Source: Streptomyces cavernae
Lineage (GTDB): Bacteria > Actinomycetota > Actinomycetes > Streptomycetales > Streptomycetaceae
Length of the DNA stretch: 64,000 bases
Assembly: GCF_004023625.1 (NCBI RefSeq)
Contig: NZ_ML137709.1
Coordinates: forward strand, 180,991-244,990
Reading direction: 5' to 3'
The first letter of the stretch is position 1. Each line of letters opens with the position of its first letter. Positions 17,941 through 26,518 of the stretch are shown piece by piece. Below the pieces are notes generated by a model. It did no database searches. It was not told the DNA's origin and saw nothing but the letters and a program-made list of their open reading frames with translations. Made by a program: the position numbers and the translations under genes.

Positions 17941-20121
17941 CTATTCCTCTTCGCCGGAGCCGGACTTCGGCTTGCCGCCGGAGCCGGACCGCGAGGAGCC
18001 GGACTGCGAGGTCTTCGAAGACTTCGACGCCTTCGCGGTGGAGCCGGACTCCTTGCTCCGAGATTCCGCGGAATCCGAAGATCCGGACCCCGTCGGTCCC
18101 ACCGGACCCGCCGGCCCCCGACGCACCGAGCCCGGCGCGTTCCACTCCTGCTGCCGGCGGGCCCGCCGCTTGGCCGCCTCGGACGACTCCAGCTGGTACG
18201 GCACCGAGGTCACCATCACCCCGGGCGTGAACAGCAGGCGCCCCTTCAGCCGCAGCGCGCTCTGGTTGTGCAGCAGGTGCTCGTACCAGTGACCGACCAC
18301 GTACTCGGGGATGATCACGGATACGGCGTCGCGCGGCGAGTCGCGGCGCAGCCCCTTCACGTATTCGATGATGGGCCGGGTGATCTCCCGGTAAGGGGAG
18401 TCCAGCACCTTCAGCGGCACATCGATGCCCCGCCGGTCCCACTCCGCCTTCAGTGCCTTGGTCTCCGCCGGGTCGACGTTGACGCTGAGCGCCTCGAGGG
18501 TGTCGCTGCGCATCAGCTTGGCGTACGCGAGGGCACGCAGCGTCGGCCGGTGGATCTTGGAGATGAGGACCACGGAGTGGACGCGCGAGGGGCGGATGCT
18601 GTCGTCGCTCGGCCCCTCGGGAGCGGCGATCTCGTCGGCCACCCGGTCGTAGTGGCGGCGGATCGCGGTCATCGTGGCGTAGAAGATCACCATGCCGAGC
18701 AGTGCGACCCAGGCGCCGTGCGTGAACTTGGTGCTCAGGACGACCACCAGGACCAGACCCGTGAAGAAGGCGCCGAAGGTGTTGATGGCCCGCGAGCGGA
18801 TCATGTGGCGGCGCTTGGCCGGGTCCTTCTCGGTCCGCAGATGGCGGTTCCAGTGCCGGACCATGCCGGTCTGGCTGAGCGTGAAGGAAACGAACACACC
18901 GACGATGTAGAGCTGGATCAGCCGGGTCGAGTCGGCCCCGTAGATGACGACCAGCAACATGGCGGCGCCCGCGAGGAGGACGATGCCGTTGGAGAAGGCG
19001 AGGCGGTCGCCGCGCGTGTGCAGCTGGCGCGGCAGATAGCGGTCCTGCGCGAGGATCGAGCCGAGGACCGGGAAGCCGTTGTACGCCGTGTTGGCCGCGA
19101 GGAAGAGGACGAGCGCGGTCGCGGCGGCGAGGAGGACGAAGAAGAAGCTCCCCTTGCCGAAGACCGCCTCGGCGACCTGCGTGATCACCGGGTTCTGAAC
19201 GTAGTCCGAGCCGAGCGGTACGCCGCCCTGGAGCAGGTCGCTCGCCGGGTTCTCGGCCATCCGCACCTTGGTCACCAGGGCCAGCCCGATGATGCCGCAG
19301 AACATGGTGACGGCGAGCAGGCCCATCATCGCCAGCGTGGTCGCCGCGTTCCTGGACTTCGGCTTGCGGAAGGCCGGGACGCCGTTGGAGATCGCCTCGA
19401 CACCGGTGAGCGCGGCACAGCCGGAGGAGAAGGCGCGCAGCAGCAGGAAGACCAGCGCGAAGCCGGCCAGCCCCTGGTGCTCGGCCTTGATCTCGTACGC
19501 GGATGTCGGCGCCCTCATGGTGTCGTCGAGGACGAGCCCGCGGTAGGCACCCCACGCGATCATGGCGAAGACGCCCCCGACGAACACATAGGTCGGGATC
19601 GCGAAGAGCTTGCCGGACTCCTTGACCCCACGCAGGTTCATCAGCGTCAGCAGCACGATCACGACGACCGCGGAGAGGACCTTGTGTTCGACCACGAACG
19701 GGACCGCCGAGCCGAGGTTCTCGATGCCGGAGGAGATGGAGACGGCGACCGTGAGGACGTAGTCGACGAGGAGGGCGCTGGCGACCGTGAGGCCCGCCTT
19801 GGGGCCGAGGTTGGTGTTGGCCACCTCGTAGTCGCCGCCGCCACTCGGGTACGCGTGCACGTTCTGCCGGTAGGAGGCGACCACCGTGAACATCAGGACC
19901 ACGACCGCGGCGGCGATCCAGGGGCTGAAGTGGTACGCCGACACGCCCGCGATGGAGAGCACCAAGAGCACTTCTCCCGGGGCGTAGGCCACGGAGGAGA
20001 GTGGGTCGGAAGCGAAGACGGGGAGTGCGATGCGCTTGGGCAGGAGCGTCTCTCCCAGCCGGTCACTGCGCAGTGCGCGCCCGATCAGGATCCGTTTGGG
20101 CACGTCGGTCAGTTTGGACAC
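17941..20121 (-). CDS. KimA-like APC-family potassium permease
   Basis: This 726-residue protein has twelve predicted membrane helices (residues about 25-470) and a cytosolic C-terminal domain, and ends in a low-complexity Ser/Gly/Lys tail. The N-terminus (ILIGRALRSD, FASDPLSSVAYAPGEVLL, SYRQNVHAYPSGGGDYEVA) closely follows Bacillus subtilis KimA (YdaO), a high-affinity K+ importer inhibited by c-di-AMP. Its neighbours are two TrkA-type K+ proteins on the opposite strand. GTG 20121 was chosen, since upstream sequence is non-coding repeats. Databases often label such genes 'amino acid permease'; potassium transport is the better inference. Confidence 0.85.
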   Translation of the reverse strand: MSKLTDVPKRILIGRALRSDRLGETLLPKRIALPVFASDPLSSVAYAPGEVLLVLSIAGVSAYHFSPWIAAAVVVLMFTVVASYRQNVHAYPSGGGDYEVANTNLGPKAGLTVASALLVDYVLTVAVSISSGIENLGSAVPFVVEHKVLSAVVVIVLLTLMNLRGVKESGKLFAIPTYVFVGGVFAMIAWGAYRGLVLDDTMRAPTSAYEIKAEHQGLAGFALVFLLLRAFSSGCAALTGVEAISNGVPAFRKPKSRNAATTLAMMGLLAVTMFCGIIGLALVTKVRMAENPASDLLQGGVPLGSDYVQNPVITQVAEAVFGKGSFFFVLLAAATALVLFLAANTAYNGFPVLGSILAQDRYLPRQLHTRGDRLAFSNGIVLLAGAAMLLVVIYGADSTRLIQLYIVGVFVSFTLSQTGMVRHWNRHLRTEKDPAKRRHMIRSRAINTFGAFFTGLVLVVVLSTKFTHGAWVALLGMVIFYATMTAIRRHYDRVADEIAAPEGPSDDSIRPSRVHSVVLISKIHRPTLRALAYAKLMRSDTLEALSVNVDPAETKALKAEWDRRGIDVPLKVLDSPYREITRPIIEYVKGLRRDSPRDAVSVIIPEYVVGHWYEHLLHNQSALRLKGRLLFTPGVMVTSVPYQLESSEAAKRRARRQQEWNAPGSVRRGPAGPVGPTGSGSSDSAESRSKESGSTAKASKSSKTSQSGSSRSGSGGKPKSGSGEEE

Positions 20122-20378
20122 CAGAGGATCGTAAGCGTTCGAATGCGGCGCCGCCCACCCTCCCCCCGTGCTCGGCCCGCCGTGAACCGGGCACCCGTGT
20201 CCGACGCCGTGAAGGGGCCGTTGCGGGCGGGCAGCGACCGGGCACATCCGGGTGAACTCCCGGCGACCCTCGCGGCGCCCTCCCTCATACGCGACGACAG
20301 GCATGTCTATATGACGAAACCGTCCCGTCACGACCCCTTCCCCCAAGCCTCCCCCACGACTCCCCCACATCCTTCCCT

Positions 20379-20456
20379 CTTCCTTCCTGGCCGCTCCCCT
20401 TCCTCTTCCTTCCTGGCCGCTCCCCTTCCTCTTCCTTCCTGGCCGCTCCCCTTCCT
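20379..20456. repeat. Three perfect copies of a 26-bp pyrimidine-rich repeat
   Basis: Copies lie at 20379-20404, 20405-20430 and 20431-20456; each begins CTTCCTTCCTGG and ends CCCCTTCCT. They sit between the divergent starts of the permease (20121) and the small membrane peptide (20524), within a longer strand-asymmetric pyrimidine tract. The rest of the 20122-20523 gap shows no gene. Confidence 0.93.
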
Positions 20457-20523
20457 TCCTGGTCCATTTCTCGTCTCTCCCTCGTCCTCTCCCCGCTCCT
20501 TCACTCGCCACCTTGGAGGTCCC

Positions 20524-20622
20524 ATGCTGGATGCGACCGCACAGCTCATCGGTGCTGCCGCCGGGTTGATCGGGCTCGGCGTGCTGACCCTGGTCAGCGT
20601 CCGCCGCATCGGCCGCCGCTGA
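20524..20622 (+). CDS. 32-residue single-helix membrane peptide
   Basis: ATG 20524 follows an excellent ribosome site (TTGGAGGTCCC). The product is 32 residues: a short polar start (MLDATAQ), one hydrophobic helix (about residues 8-25, IGAAAGLIGLGVLTLVSV) and a basic end (RRIGRR), so it would insert with its C-terminus inside. Codon bias is normal. It lies between a KimA-like K+ permease and TrkA-type genes, and resembles in size and topology small subunits such as KdpF. A link to potassium transport is a guess from position. Confidence 0.65.
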   Translation: MLDATAQLIGAAAGLIGLGVLTLVSVRRIGRR

Positions 20623-20781
20623 ACCCGCCGTCGAACCGGCCCAACCCCGACCGCGGAACGGGAAGAACCCGAGGTGCAGCCGCACAGGGGGTGCCGTCGA
20701 AGGACCGCTCGTGTGTAGCTTGGGCGTCGTCTGAGATCCTGTTATGCCTGAGTAACACCTATTGACACCGGAAGGACGGGC

Positions 20782-21453
20782 GTGCACATCGTCATCATGG
20801 GTTGCGGAAGAGTGGGCTCCGCTCTTGCCCAGACCCTGGAGCAACAGGGGCACACGGTCGCCGTGATCGATCAGGACCCCACCGCGTTCCGACGACTGGG
20901 CTCCGGGTTCGGCGGCCGTCGTGTCACCGGTGTCGGCTTCGACCAGGACACCCTGCGCGAGGCGGGCATCGAGGAGGCGGGCGCCTTCGCGGCCGTCTCC
21001 AGCGGTGACAACTCCAACATCATCGCCGCCCGCGTGGCCCGCGAGATGTTCGGGATCGAGAACGTCGCGGCCCGCATCTACGACCCGCGCCGCGCGGAGG
21101 TCTACCAGCGCCTCGGCATCCCGACCGTCGCCACCGTCCGCTGGACGGCCGACCAGATGCTGCGTCGGCTGCTGCCGTCCGGCTCCGAACCGCTGTGGCG
21201 CGACCCCACCGGGGGCGTCCAGCTGGCCGAGGTGCACGCCTCCTCGGCATGGGTGGGGCACAAGATCAGCAGGCTCCAGGAGGAGACCGGGGTCCGTGTC
21301 GCCTTCCTGACCCGGCTCGGCGAGGCGATCCTTCCCACCTCGCAGACGGTGCTGCAGGAGGGCGACCTGGTTCACGTGATGATGCGGACCGACGACGTCG
21401 AGAAGGTCGAAGCGGCGTTCACCGAGGGTCCCGAAGAGGAGGCCGGTCACTGA
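20782..21453 (+). CDS. TrkA-family potassium uptake regulator (CeoB-like)
   Basis: This 223-residue protein has a Rossmann-fold RCK_N domain (MHIVIMGCGRVGSALAQTLEQQGHTVAVIDQD) that binds nucleotides and an RCK_C domain from about residue 135. The start is GTG 20782 after GGAAGGACGGG. It corresponds to the CeoB/TrkB protein of M. tuberculosis and would gate K+ uptake through a membrane partner. No TrkH/TrkG/KtrB channel subunit is visible nearby, but a KimA-like permease is divergent to it. It overlaps the next gene by one base (TGATG). Confidence 0.92.
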   Translation: MHIVIMGCGRVGSALAQTLEQQGHTVAVIDQDPTAFRRLGSGFGGRRVTGVGFDQDTLREAGIEEAGAFAAVSSGDNSNIIAARVAREMFGIENVAARIYDPRRAEVYQRLGIPTVATVRWTADQMLRRLLPSGSEPLWRDPTGGVQLAEVHASSAWVGHKISRLQEETGVRVAFLTRLGEAILPTSQTVLQEGDLVHVMMRTDDVEKVEAAFTEGPEEEAGH

Positions 21454-22130
21454 TGAGGGTCGCCATTGCCGGTGCCGGTGCGGTGGGCCGCTCCATCGCG
21501 GGCGAGCTGCTGGAGAACGGGCACGAGGTCCTGCTGATCGACAAGGCGCCGACCGCGATCTCGGTCGAGCGCGTACCGCAGGCGGAGTGGCTGCTGGCCG
21601 ACGCCTGTGAGATCACTTCCCTGGACGAGGCGGCGCTGCAGCGCTGCAACGTGGTCATCGCGGCGACGGGAGACGACAAGGTGAACCTCGTCGTCTCCCT
21701 CCTCGCCAAGACCGAGTACGGCGTCCCGCGCGTCGTCGCCCGCGTCAACAACCCCAAGAACGAGTGGCTGTTCAACGAGTCCTGGGGCGTGGACGTCGCG
21801 GTCTCCACCCCGCGACTGATGTCGGCCCTGGTCGAGGAGGCGGTGAGCGTCGGCGACCTGGTCCGGCTGCTGCGCTTCAGCCATGGCGACGCCAACCTGG
21901 TCGAGCTGACCCTGCCGCCGGAGTCGGCGCTGGCCGGCACGCAGGTTGGCGATGTGGAGTGGCCCGAGGACACGTCCCTGGTCACCATCATCCGTGGCAC
22001 CCGCGTCCTCACCCCCTCCCAGGACGACTCCCTGGAAGCGGGCGACGAGCTGCTGTTCGTGGCGGCGCAGGCGCGTGAGGAGCAACTCGAGGACCTGCTT
22101 TCGGTACGCCGGGAGGACGCGAAGAGCTGA
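21453..22130 (+). CDS. TrkA-family potassium uptake regulator (CeoC/TrkA-like)
   Basis: This 225-residue paralogue of the preceding gene has an RCK_N domain (MRVAIAGAGAVGRSIAGELLENGHEVLLIDK; conserved NDKVNL-like segment GDDKVNLVVSLLAKTEYGV) and an RCK_C domain (SALAGTQVGDVEWPEDTSLVTIIRG). The start ATG overlaps the previous stop by one base, so the two proteins are probably made in equal amounts as a heteromeric ring. A strong terminator follows. Confidence 0.93.
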   Translation: MRVAIAGAGAVGRSIAGELLENGHEVLLIDKAPTAISVERVPQAEWLLADACEITSLDEAALQRCNVVIAATGDDKVNLVVSLLAKTEYGVPRVVARVNNPKNEWLFNESWGVDVAVSTPRLMSALVEEAVSVGDLVRLLRFSHGDANLVELTLPPESALAGTQVGDVEWPEDTSLVTIIRGTRVLTPSQDDSLEAGDELLFVAAQAREEQLEDLLSVRREDAKS

Positions 22131-22153
22131 TCCTCCGGGAGCGGTTCTGTGGA

Positions 22154-22205
22154 GGTATGGCAATGGGGGCGACCGTCGGACAACGGTCGCCCCCATCGCC
22201 ATACC
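22154..22205 (+). terminator. Long terminator after the trkA pair
   Basis: GGTATGGC plus ATGGGGGCGACCGT pairs with ACGGTCGCCCCCAT plus GCCATACC, giving about 22 base pairs with one mismatch and a 6-nt loop. It starts 24 bp after the second trkA stop. Confidence 0.85.
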
Positions 22206-22565
22206 CGGGGACGGATGACCGCCGGGTGGTGCCGCGTGGTCGCCTGGTGCCCCGCCGGTGCCTCTGGGCAACCGAGTCTCCACGGGCGGCCGCAGACCGC
22301 CAGACCCTCTCTACGGGCTCTATGCACCACCAACCCGATTCGGCGCGCCCTGCGCTCTGCACGCCCCCGCGCGTCCGGCCCGGTTGGCCACATTGGGCAC
22401 GACTGGGCCCCGCGGCGCCCAGCGGACTCGCTCCCGTCGCGCTCAGGTCCCCAGCCCCGCCCACCGGCCTCGGGCACCATCGCCGACGGGCCCGTCCAGC
22501 GTCCGGCAGATGGGCCGCTGCCGAAGCCTCGGGCCGACAGAGGCCCGGGCCCGGCGGGGACTGGT

Positions 22566-22740
22566 CCCCGGGCTCAGACCTCTCGGCGCTGCCCGGCCCA
22601 GACATCTCGCTGGTCCCCGGGCTCAGGCCTCCATGGAGTGCCCGGGCAACGGCCTCTCCGCGCGCCCCGGGCTCAAGACCTCCCGGCAGTCCCCGGGCAA
22701 CGGCCTCCCGGCGCTCCCCGGGCTCAGCCCTCCCGGCGGT
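22566..22740. repeat. Degenerate tandem repeat, about seven copies of 23-26 bp
   Basis: Units begin with CCCCGGGCTCAG or CCCGGGCAACGG and continue with CCTCCCGGCG-like sequence. The last unit contains the stop codon of the DUF3159 gene. The remainder of the gap 22206-22565 has no supported gene. Confidence 0.75.
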
Positions 22741-23479
22741 GGCGGCCGGCCGCGGGCTCACCGTGCTCCTGGGCAAGTGCGGCCTTCCGCTCCTCCTCTT
22801 CCTTCTCCGCCGCCTCCATCTCCGCGAAGACGTCGATCGGCGGCGGTGCCTTCGCCAGGAAGACCCAGGTGAGCCAGACGGCGAGCAGGAAGGGAGGAAT
22901 CTTCAGAGCGACCAGGACCCAGCCGAGCTGGGTGGTGTCGGCCCACCAGTAGAGCGGGAAGAGGATCGCGCACTTGGCGAGCAGGATCAGGCCCCAGGCC
23001 CAGCTCGCCTTGGCGTACGCCTGCTTGCGGCCGGGGTTGCGGGTGCGCCAGGAGAGGTTCTCCTTGAACACCGGACCGAGGATCAGGCCGATCAGCGGGA
23101 CGCCCGCGAGCGTGGTGATGATGTACGCGAGACCCAGGCCGAGGGTGTAGAGCATGCCGGGCAGGTAGAAGTCCTTGGCGTTGCCCGTCATCATCGCGAA
23201 GACCACACCGAAGGCGACGCCGAATACACCGCTGAAGGCGTGCTTGACGGTGTCCTTCATCGCCAGCCGGACGACCACCAGCAGCAATGACACCGCGAGC
23301 GCGGCGATGGCCGCCGAGTGCAGGTCCTTGTTGATGGTGTAGATGGTGACGAAGAGGAGGCCGGGCAGCACGGTCTCGACCATGCCCCGTACCCCGCCGA
23401 ACGCATCGAAGAGCGCGGCCTCGGTCACCGCCCGGGAATCCTGCTGGGTGTCTTCGGTCGGCTTGTCGAGCGACGTCAC
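22724..23479 (-). CDS. DUF3159 family membrane protein
   Basis: This 251-residue protein has five to six membrane helices. It begins with a short acidic region and FGGVRGMVETVLPGLLFVTIYTINKDL, characteristic of DUF3159, and ends in a charged helix (FAEMEAAEKEEEERKAALAQEHG). The function is unknown. The family member Rv2693c stands at the same place beside the ceoBC genes in M. tuberculosis. The start is GTG 23479; the gene is separated by three bases from the OB-fold gene upstream and is probably co-transcribed with it. Confidence 0.88.
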   Translation of the reverse strand: MTSLDKPTEDTQQDSRAVTEAALFDAFGGVRGMVETVLPGLLFVTIYTINKDLHSAAIAALAVSLLLVVVRLAMKDTVKHAFSGVFGVAFGVVFAMMTGNAKDFYLPGMLYTLGLGLAYIITTLAGVPLIGLILGPVFKENLSWRTRNPGRKQAYAKASWAWGLILLAKCAILFPLYWWADTTQLGWVLVALKIPPFLLAVWLTWVFLAKAPPPIDVFAEMEAAEKEEEERKAALAQEHGEPAAGRHRREG

Positions 23480-23482
23480 CGG

Positions 23483-23881
23483 CTACTCCCGTCCGAGGGG
23501 TCTCAGTTCGTACTTCGGGTTGAACAGCACTCTGCGGCCCCGGCTCATCGAGATACGACCCGAAGCGATGAGCTTGCGCCCCGGCTCGATCCCGACGATC
23601 GACCGCCGGCCGAGCCACACCACGTCCAGCGCGGCCGAGCCGTCGAACAGCTCGGCCTCCAGGGCAGGAACCCCGGCCCTGGGCCGTAGCGTGACCGTGC
23701 GCAAGGTACCAGTAACCGTCACGATCTCACGGTCATGACAGTCACCTATGCGCGTACAGCCCGCGGTATCGGTGTCCTCCCGCAGTTCCTCGGACTCCAG
23801 ATCCTCCTGCGACGAGGAAAGCCGGTCGAGCATGCGCCTGAACCGGCCCACCGGCTTCTCGGAACGAGGAACAGCACTCAT
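23483..23881 (-). CDS. OB-fold nucleic-acid-binding protein
   Basis: This 132-residue protein starts at ATG 23881. After a charged helix (GRFRRMLDRLSSSQEDLESEELRED) comes an OB fold from about residue 50 (VTVTGTLRTVTLRP, ALEAELFDGSAALDVVWLGRR, LIASGRISMSRGRRVLFNPKYEL). This corresponds to Rv2694c in M. tuberculosis, conserved in actinobacteria and of unknown role. It is the likely first gene of a two-gene unit with DUF3159. Confidence 0.85.
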   Translation of the reverse strand: MSAVPRSEKPVGRFRRMLDRLSSSQEDLESEELREDTDTAGCTRIGDCHDREIVTVTGTLRTVTLRPRAGVPALEAELFDGSAALDVVWLGRRSIVGIEPGRKLIASGRISMSRGRRVLFNPKYELRPLGRE

Positions 23882-24346
23882 ACCGAAAGCGTACCGGGCA
23901 CCACTGACACGGGATGAGCACATACCCCGCTGTGTTCTTTTCCGCACTGATTCCCGTACGAGCGCGCCTTGATGCCGACACGAGTAAGTTTTCGAACCAG
24001 CGTCCGAAATGCACATCCCTGGCCCAAACCCAGGTACGAAGCGGGGGTTGTGAACTGCTGGCGGTAGGTCGTGCGTCGCCCGCCGCCGCCTGCCCGGGGG
24101 CCGGGGCACATCATGCAACGCCGGAGTTCACCTGCCGCAGCGCGTGCGGCGCCATGTCCACCAGATCGATCCCTGTCCTGATGGCGGTGGGCGTCCAGGG
24201 GACGGCGCTGAACCCGGAGCACGGCCGAGCCCCAGCCGAGCCAGTCGAACCCATTCGGACCCGACCGAACCCAGTTGAACCCATTCGGACCCGGCCGAAC
24301 AATGCCGTACAGGCCCAGGGGGAGCCCGCGGGGCGGGCGAGGCGTG
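23882..24346. other. Gap with a 30-bp tandem repeat
   Basis: No gene is supported. At 24241-24270 and 24271-24300 lie two copies of a 30-bp unit that begins CCAGTCGAACCCATTCGGAC; the copies differ at two positions. The gap contains the promoter of the OB-fold gene and the 3' end of the ABC ATPase. Confidence 0.7.
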
Positions 24347-25018
24347 TCAGCCCGGCTCGGAGATCTCCCCGTCACGCAGCTCCAGAACCCGGTCCGCGAG
24401 ATCGAGCAGAGCCGCGTCATGCGTGGCCACCAGAGCGGTGACCCGCTCACTGCGAACAACCGCACGCAGCAGTTCCATCACCGCCACTCCGGTCTCCGCG
24501 TCGAGCTGCCCGGTGGGCTCGTCCGCGATGAGGAGGGCCGGTTCATTGGCCAGGGCCCGCGCGATGGCCACACGCTGCTGCTGGCCACCGGACAGTTCAC
24601 CGGGCCGCTGTCCGGCGTGCTCGGCCAGACCGACCAGGGAGAGCAGCAGTTCGACGCGCTCCTCGCGCTCACGCACCGCGGCCCGCCGCAGCCGCAGCGG
24701 AACGCCGACGTTCTCGGCTGCCGTGAGGATGGGTATCAGCCCGAAGGACTGGAACACGAAGCCGATACGGTCGCGGCGCAGCTCCAGCAGACCGCTCTCA
24801 CCGAGGCCGGACAGCTCCTGACCGTCGACGGTGATCCGCCCCTGGTCCGGCGCGTCGAGCCCGCCGACGAGATTGAGCAGGGTCGTCTTCCCGGAACCGG
24901 AGCGCCCCTTGAGGGCGACGAGTTCACCGCGCGGCACCTCGAAGGAGACTCCCCGCAGTGCGCGCACGGCGGCCGCACCGGTCCCGTATGAACGGTGCAC
25001 GCCCTCGACGCACACCAT
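24347..25018 (-). CDS. ABC transporter ATP-binding protein (LolD/MacB type)
   Basis: This 223-residue nucleotide-binding subunit has Walker A GRSGSGKTT, Q-loop QSFGLIP, signature LSGGQQQRVAIARAL, Walker B LLIADEPTGQLD and a switch His in VATHDAALL. The start is taken as ATG 25018, spaced correctly after GCAGGGAGC; a GTG seven codons upstream is possible. No permease subunit is adjacent, so its membrane partner must be encoded elsewhere. It interrupts the conserved order between the OB-fold and DUF3710 genes. Confidence 0.92.
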   Translation of the reverse strand: MVCVEGVHRSYGTGAAAVRALRGVSFEVPRGELVALKGRSGSGKTTLLNLVGGLDAPDQGRITVDGQELSGLGESGLLELRRDRIGFVFQSFGLIPILTAAENVGVPLRLRRAAVREREERVELLLSLVGLAEHAGQRPGELSGGQQQRVAIARALANEPALLIADEPTGQLDAETGVAVMELLRAVVRSERVTALVATHDAALLDLADRVLELRDGEISEPG

Positions 25019-25167
25019 GGCGCTCCCTGCCACGACCACTCCCCGTCAGTTCCGCATCCCCAACACCGAACCGCGCGCCAGTATGCTCACCGCGGTCCCG
25101 CCCGGGCAATGAGCGGTACCGCCCGGGCAATGACCGTACCGCCGAAGACGACTGCGTACATGACAGT

Positions 25168-25195
25168 GGGGCCGCGTCCTGACGGATGCGGCCCC
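25168..25195 (-). terminator. Terminator after the DUF3710 gene
   Basis: GGGGCCGC-N-TCC pairs with GGA-N-GCGGCCCC around a TGAC loop, 33 bp beyond the minus-strand stop at 25228. Just left of it, a CCGCCCGGGCAATGA motif occurs twice, 21 bp apart (25098 and 25119). Confidence 0.7.
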
Positions 25196-25227
25196 GCATG
25201 CTCACGCCCAGCCCGAGGCGGCCGGGC

Positions 25228-25992
25228 TCAGCGCACCTCGGTGATCTCCGGCCCTCGCTGCAGCTGGCCCATGCCTCCGGAGAAGCGGGACCCGGCCTGT
25301 TCCTCGGACTGAATGCCCTCGGCGACCATCTGTGCGTCCTGCGGGAGCTTCAGGACGATCGGGTCGCGAGGCGCCATCGGCCCTTCGCCGCGCACCACGA
25401 CCGTGTCCCTGAAGATCTGCTCCAGGAGCCCCGCGGCGCCCGGCTGTACGGCGCCCTGCCCGGAGATCACGCCGCGCAGGAACCACCGGGGCCCGTCCAC
25501 ACCGACGAACCGCACGACCTGGAAGCCACCCGTGCCGTCCGGCAGCTGCACTGGCACCTGGGCCCGCAGTTCCCAGCCGAGCGGCCCCTCGACCTCGTCG
25601 ATGACACCACCCTGCTGGGTGATGCCGGCCGCGATCTCCTCGCGCACCTCGCCCCAGATGCCCTCACGCTTGGGCGCGGCGAACGCCTGCAACTGGATGG
25701 CGCTGTCACGCAGCACGACGGTCGCCGCGACGATGGCGTCACCGGCGACCTCCACCCGCAGCTCCATGCCGTCCACCCCGGGCACGAACAAGCCGCCCAG
25801 GTCGACCCGGCCCTCGGCGGGCTCGCGGACCTCGCTGCTGTCCCAGGGGCCGTCGGGACGCGGTTTCGGCTCCAGCCGTACGCGCTCCCGCTCCACCTCT
25901 TCGTCCGCCTGAGTGTCGACGCCGTCGACGACCTGCTCGGCCTCGCCCGCCGCGTCCCCGGCGGCACTGCCCTTCTTGCGACGTCCGAACAC
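25228..25992 (-). CDS. DUF3710 family protein
   Basis: This 254-residue soluble protein starts at GTG 25992 (MFGRRKKGSAAGDAAGEAEQ), eight bases after GGAAGGAC. The family core runs from RVDLGGLFVPGVDGMELRVE to the C-terminus, with GPRWFLRGVISGQGA as its most conserved part. The function is unknown. The homologue Rv2696c precedes dut in the same orientation in M. tuberculosis. It begins one base after the dUTPase stop, so it is co-transcribed with dut. Confidence 0.9.
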   Translation of the reverse strand: MFGRRKKGSAAGDAAGEAEQVVDGVDTQADEEVERERVRLEPKPRPDGPWDSSEVREPAEGRVDLGGLFVPGVDGMELRVEVAGDAIVAATVVLRDSAIQLQAFAAPKREGIWGEVREEIAAGITQQGGVIDEVEGPLGWELRAQVPVQLPDGTGGFQVVRFVGVDGPRWFLRGVISGQGAVQPGAAGLLEQIFRDTVVVRGEGPMAPRDPIVLKLPQDAQMVAEGIQSEEQAGSRFSGGMGQLQRGPEITEVR

Positions 25993-25993
25993 G

Positions 25994-26518
25994 TCACTGT
26001 CCTTCCCGGTCGGATACGACCGAAGCGTATCGATTCCCACCCGTTGTGCCGTCCATCGCGGCATGGCCGCCGGTGGATCCGAAGCCCCCCGCGGCACGTG
26101 CCGAATCGGGAAGCTCCGCCACCTCGTGGAAGCGGACCTTCTCGACCTGCTGAACGATCAGTTGGGCAATCCGGTCGAAGCGCTCGAACCGCACGGACTC
26201 GCGCGGGTCGAGATTCACCACGATCACCTTGATCTCCCCACGGTACCCGGCATCCACCGTCCCCGGGGCATTCACCAGAGCGACACCGCATCGGGCGGCG
26301 AGACCGGAGCGCGGGTGCACGAAGGCGGCGTACCCCTCCGGCAGGGCGATCGACACCCCGGTGGGCAGCGCGGCCCGTTCCCCGGGCCCCAGCTCGCACG
26401 CCTCGGTGGTGCGCAGATCGGCGCCGGCGTCACCGGGACGGGCATATTCCGGAAGCGGCACTTCCGGGTCGACACGCCGGATGAGAACGTCGACTTCGGG
26501 ACGGGACGGGGTCCTCAC
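25994..26518 (-). CDS. dut: dUTP diphosphatase
   Basis: This 174-residue trimeric dUTPase hydrolyses dUTP to dUMP, keeping uracil out of DNA and feeding thymidylate synthesis. The motifs are complete: ARPGDAGADLR (motif 1), HPRSGLAARCG (motif 2), NAPGTVDAGYRGE (motif 3), RFDRIAQLIVQ (motif 4) and the P-loop-like GGFGSTGG (motif 5). The GTG start at 26518 overlaps the stop of the thioesterase gene by 3 bp. Confidence 0.96.
   Translation of the reverse strand: MRTPSRPEVDVLIRRVDPEVPLPEYARPGDAGADLRTTEACELGPGERAALPTGVSIALPEGYAAFVHPRSGLAARCGVALVNAPGTVDAGYRGEIKVIVVNLDPRESVRFERFDRIAQLIVQQVEKVRFHEVAELPDSARAAGGFGSTGGHAAMDGTTGGNRYASVVSDREGQ

Noticed and set aside
17941..20121. Amino acid permease annotation
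   Set aside because: N-terminal signature and neighbours fit a KimA-type potassium transporter better.
20122..21450. N-terminal extension of the KimA-like permease frame
   Set aside because: It runs antisense to the first trkA gene and through intergenic repeats; KimA homology begins at the GTG at 20121.
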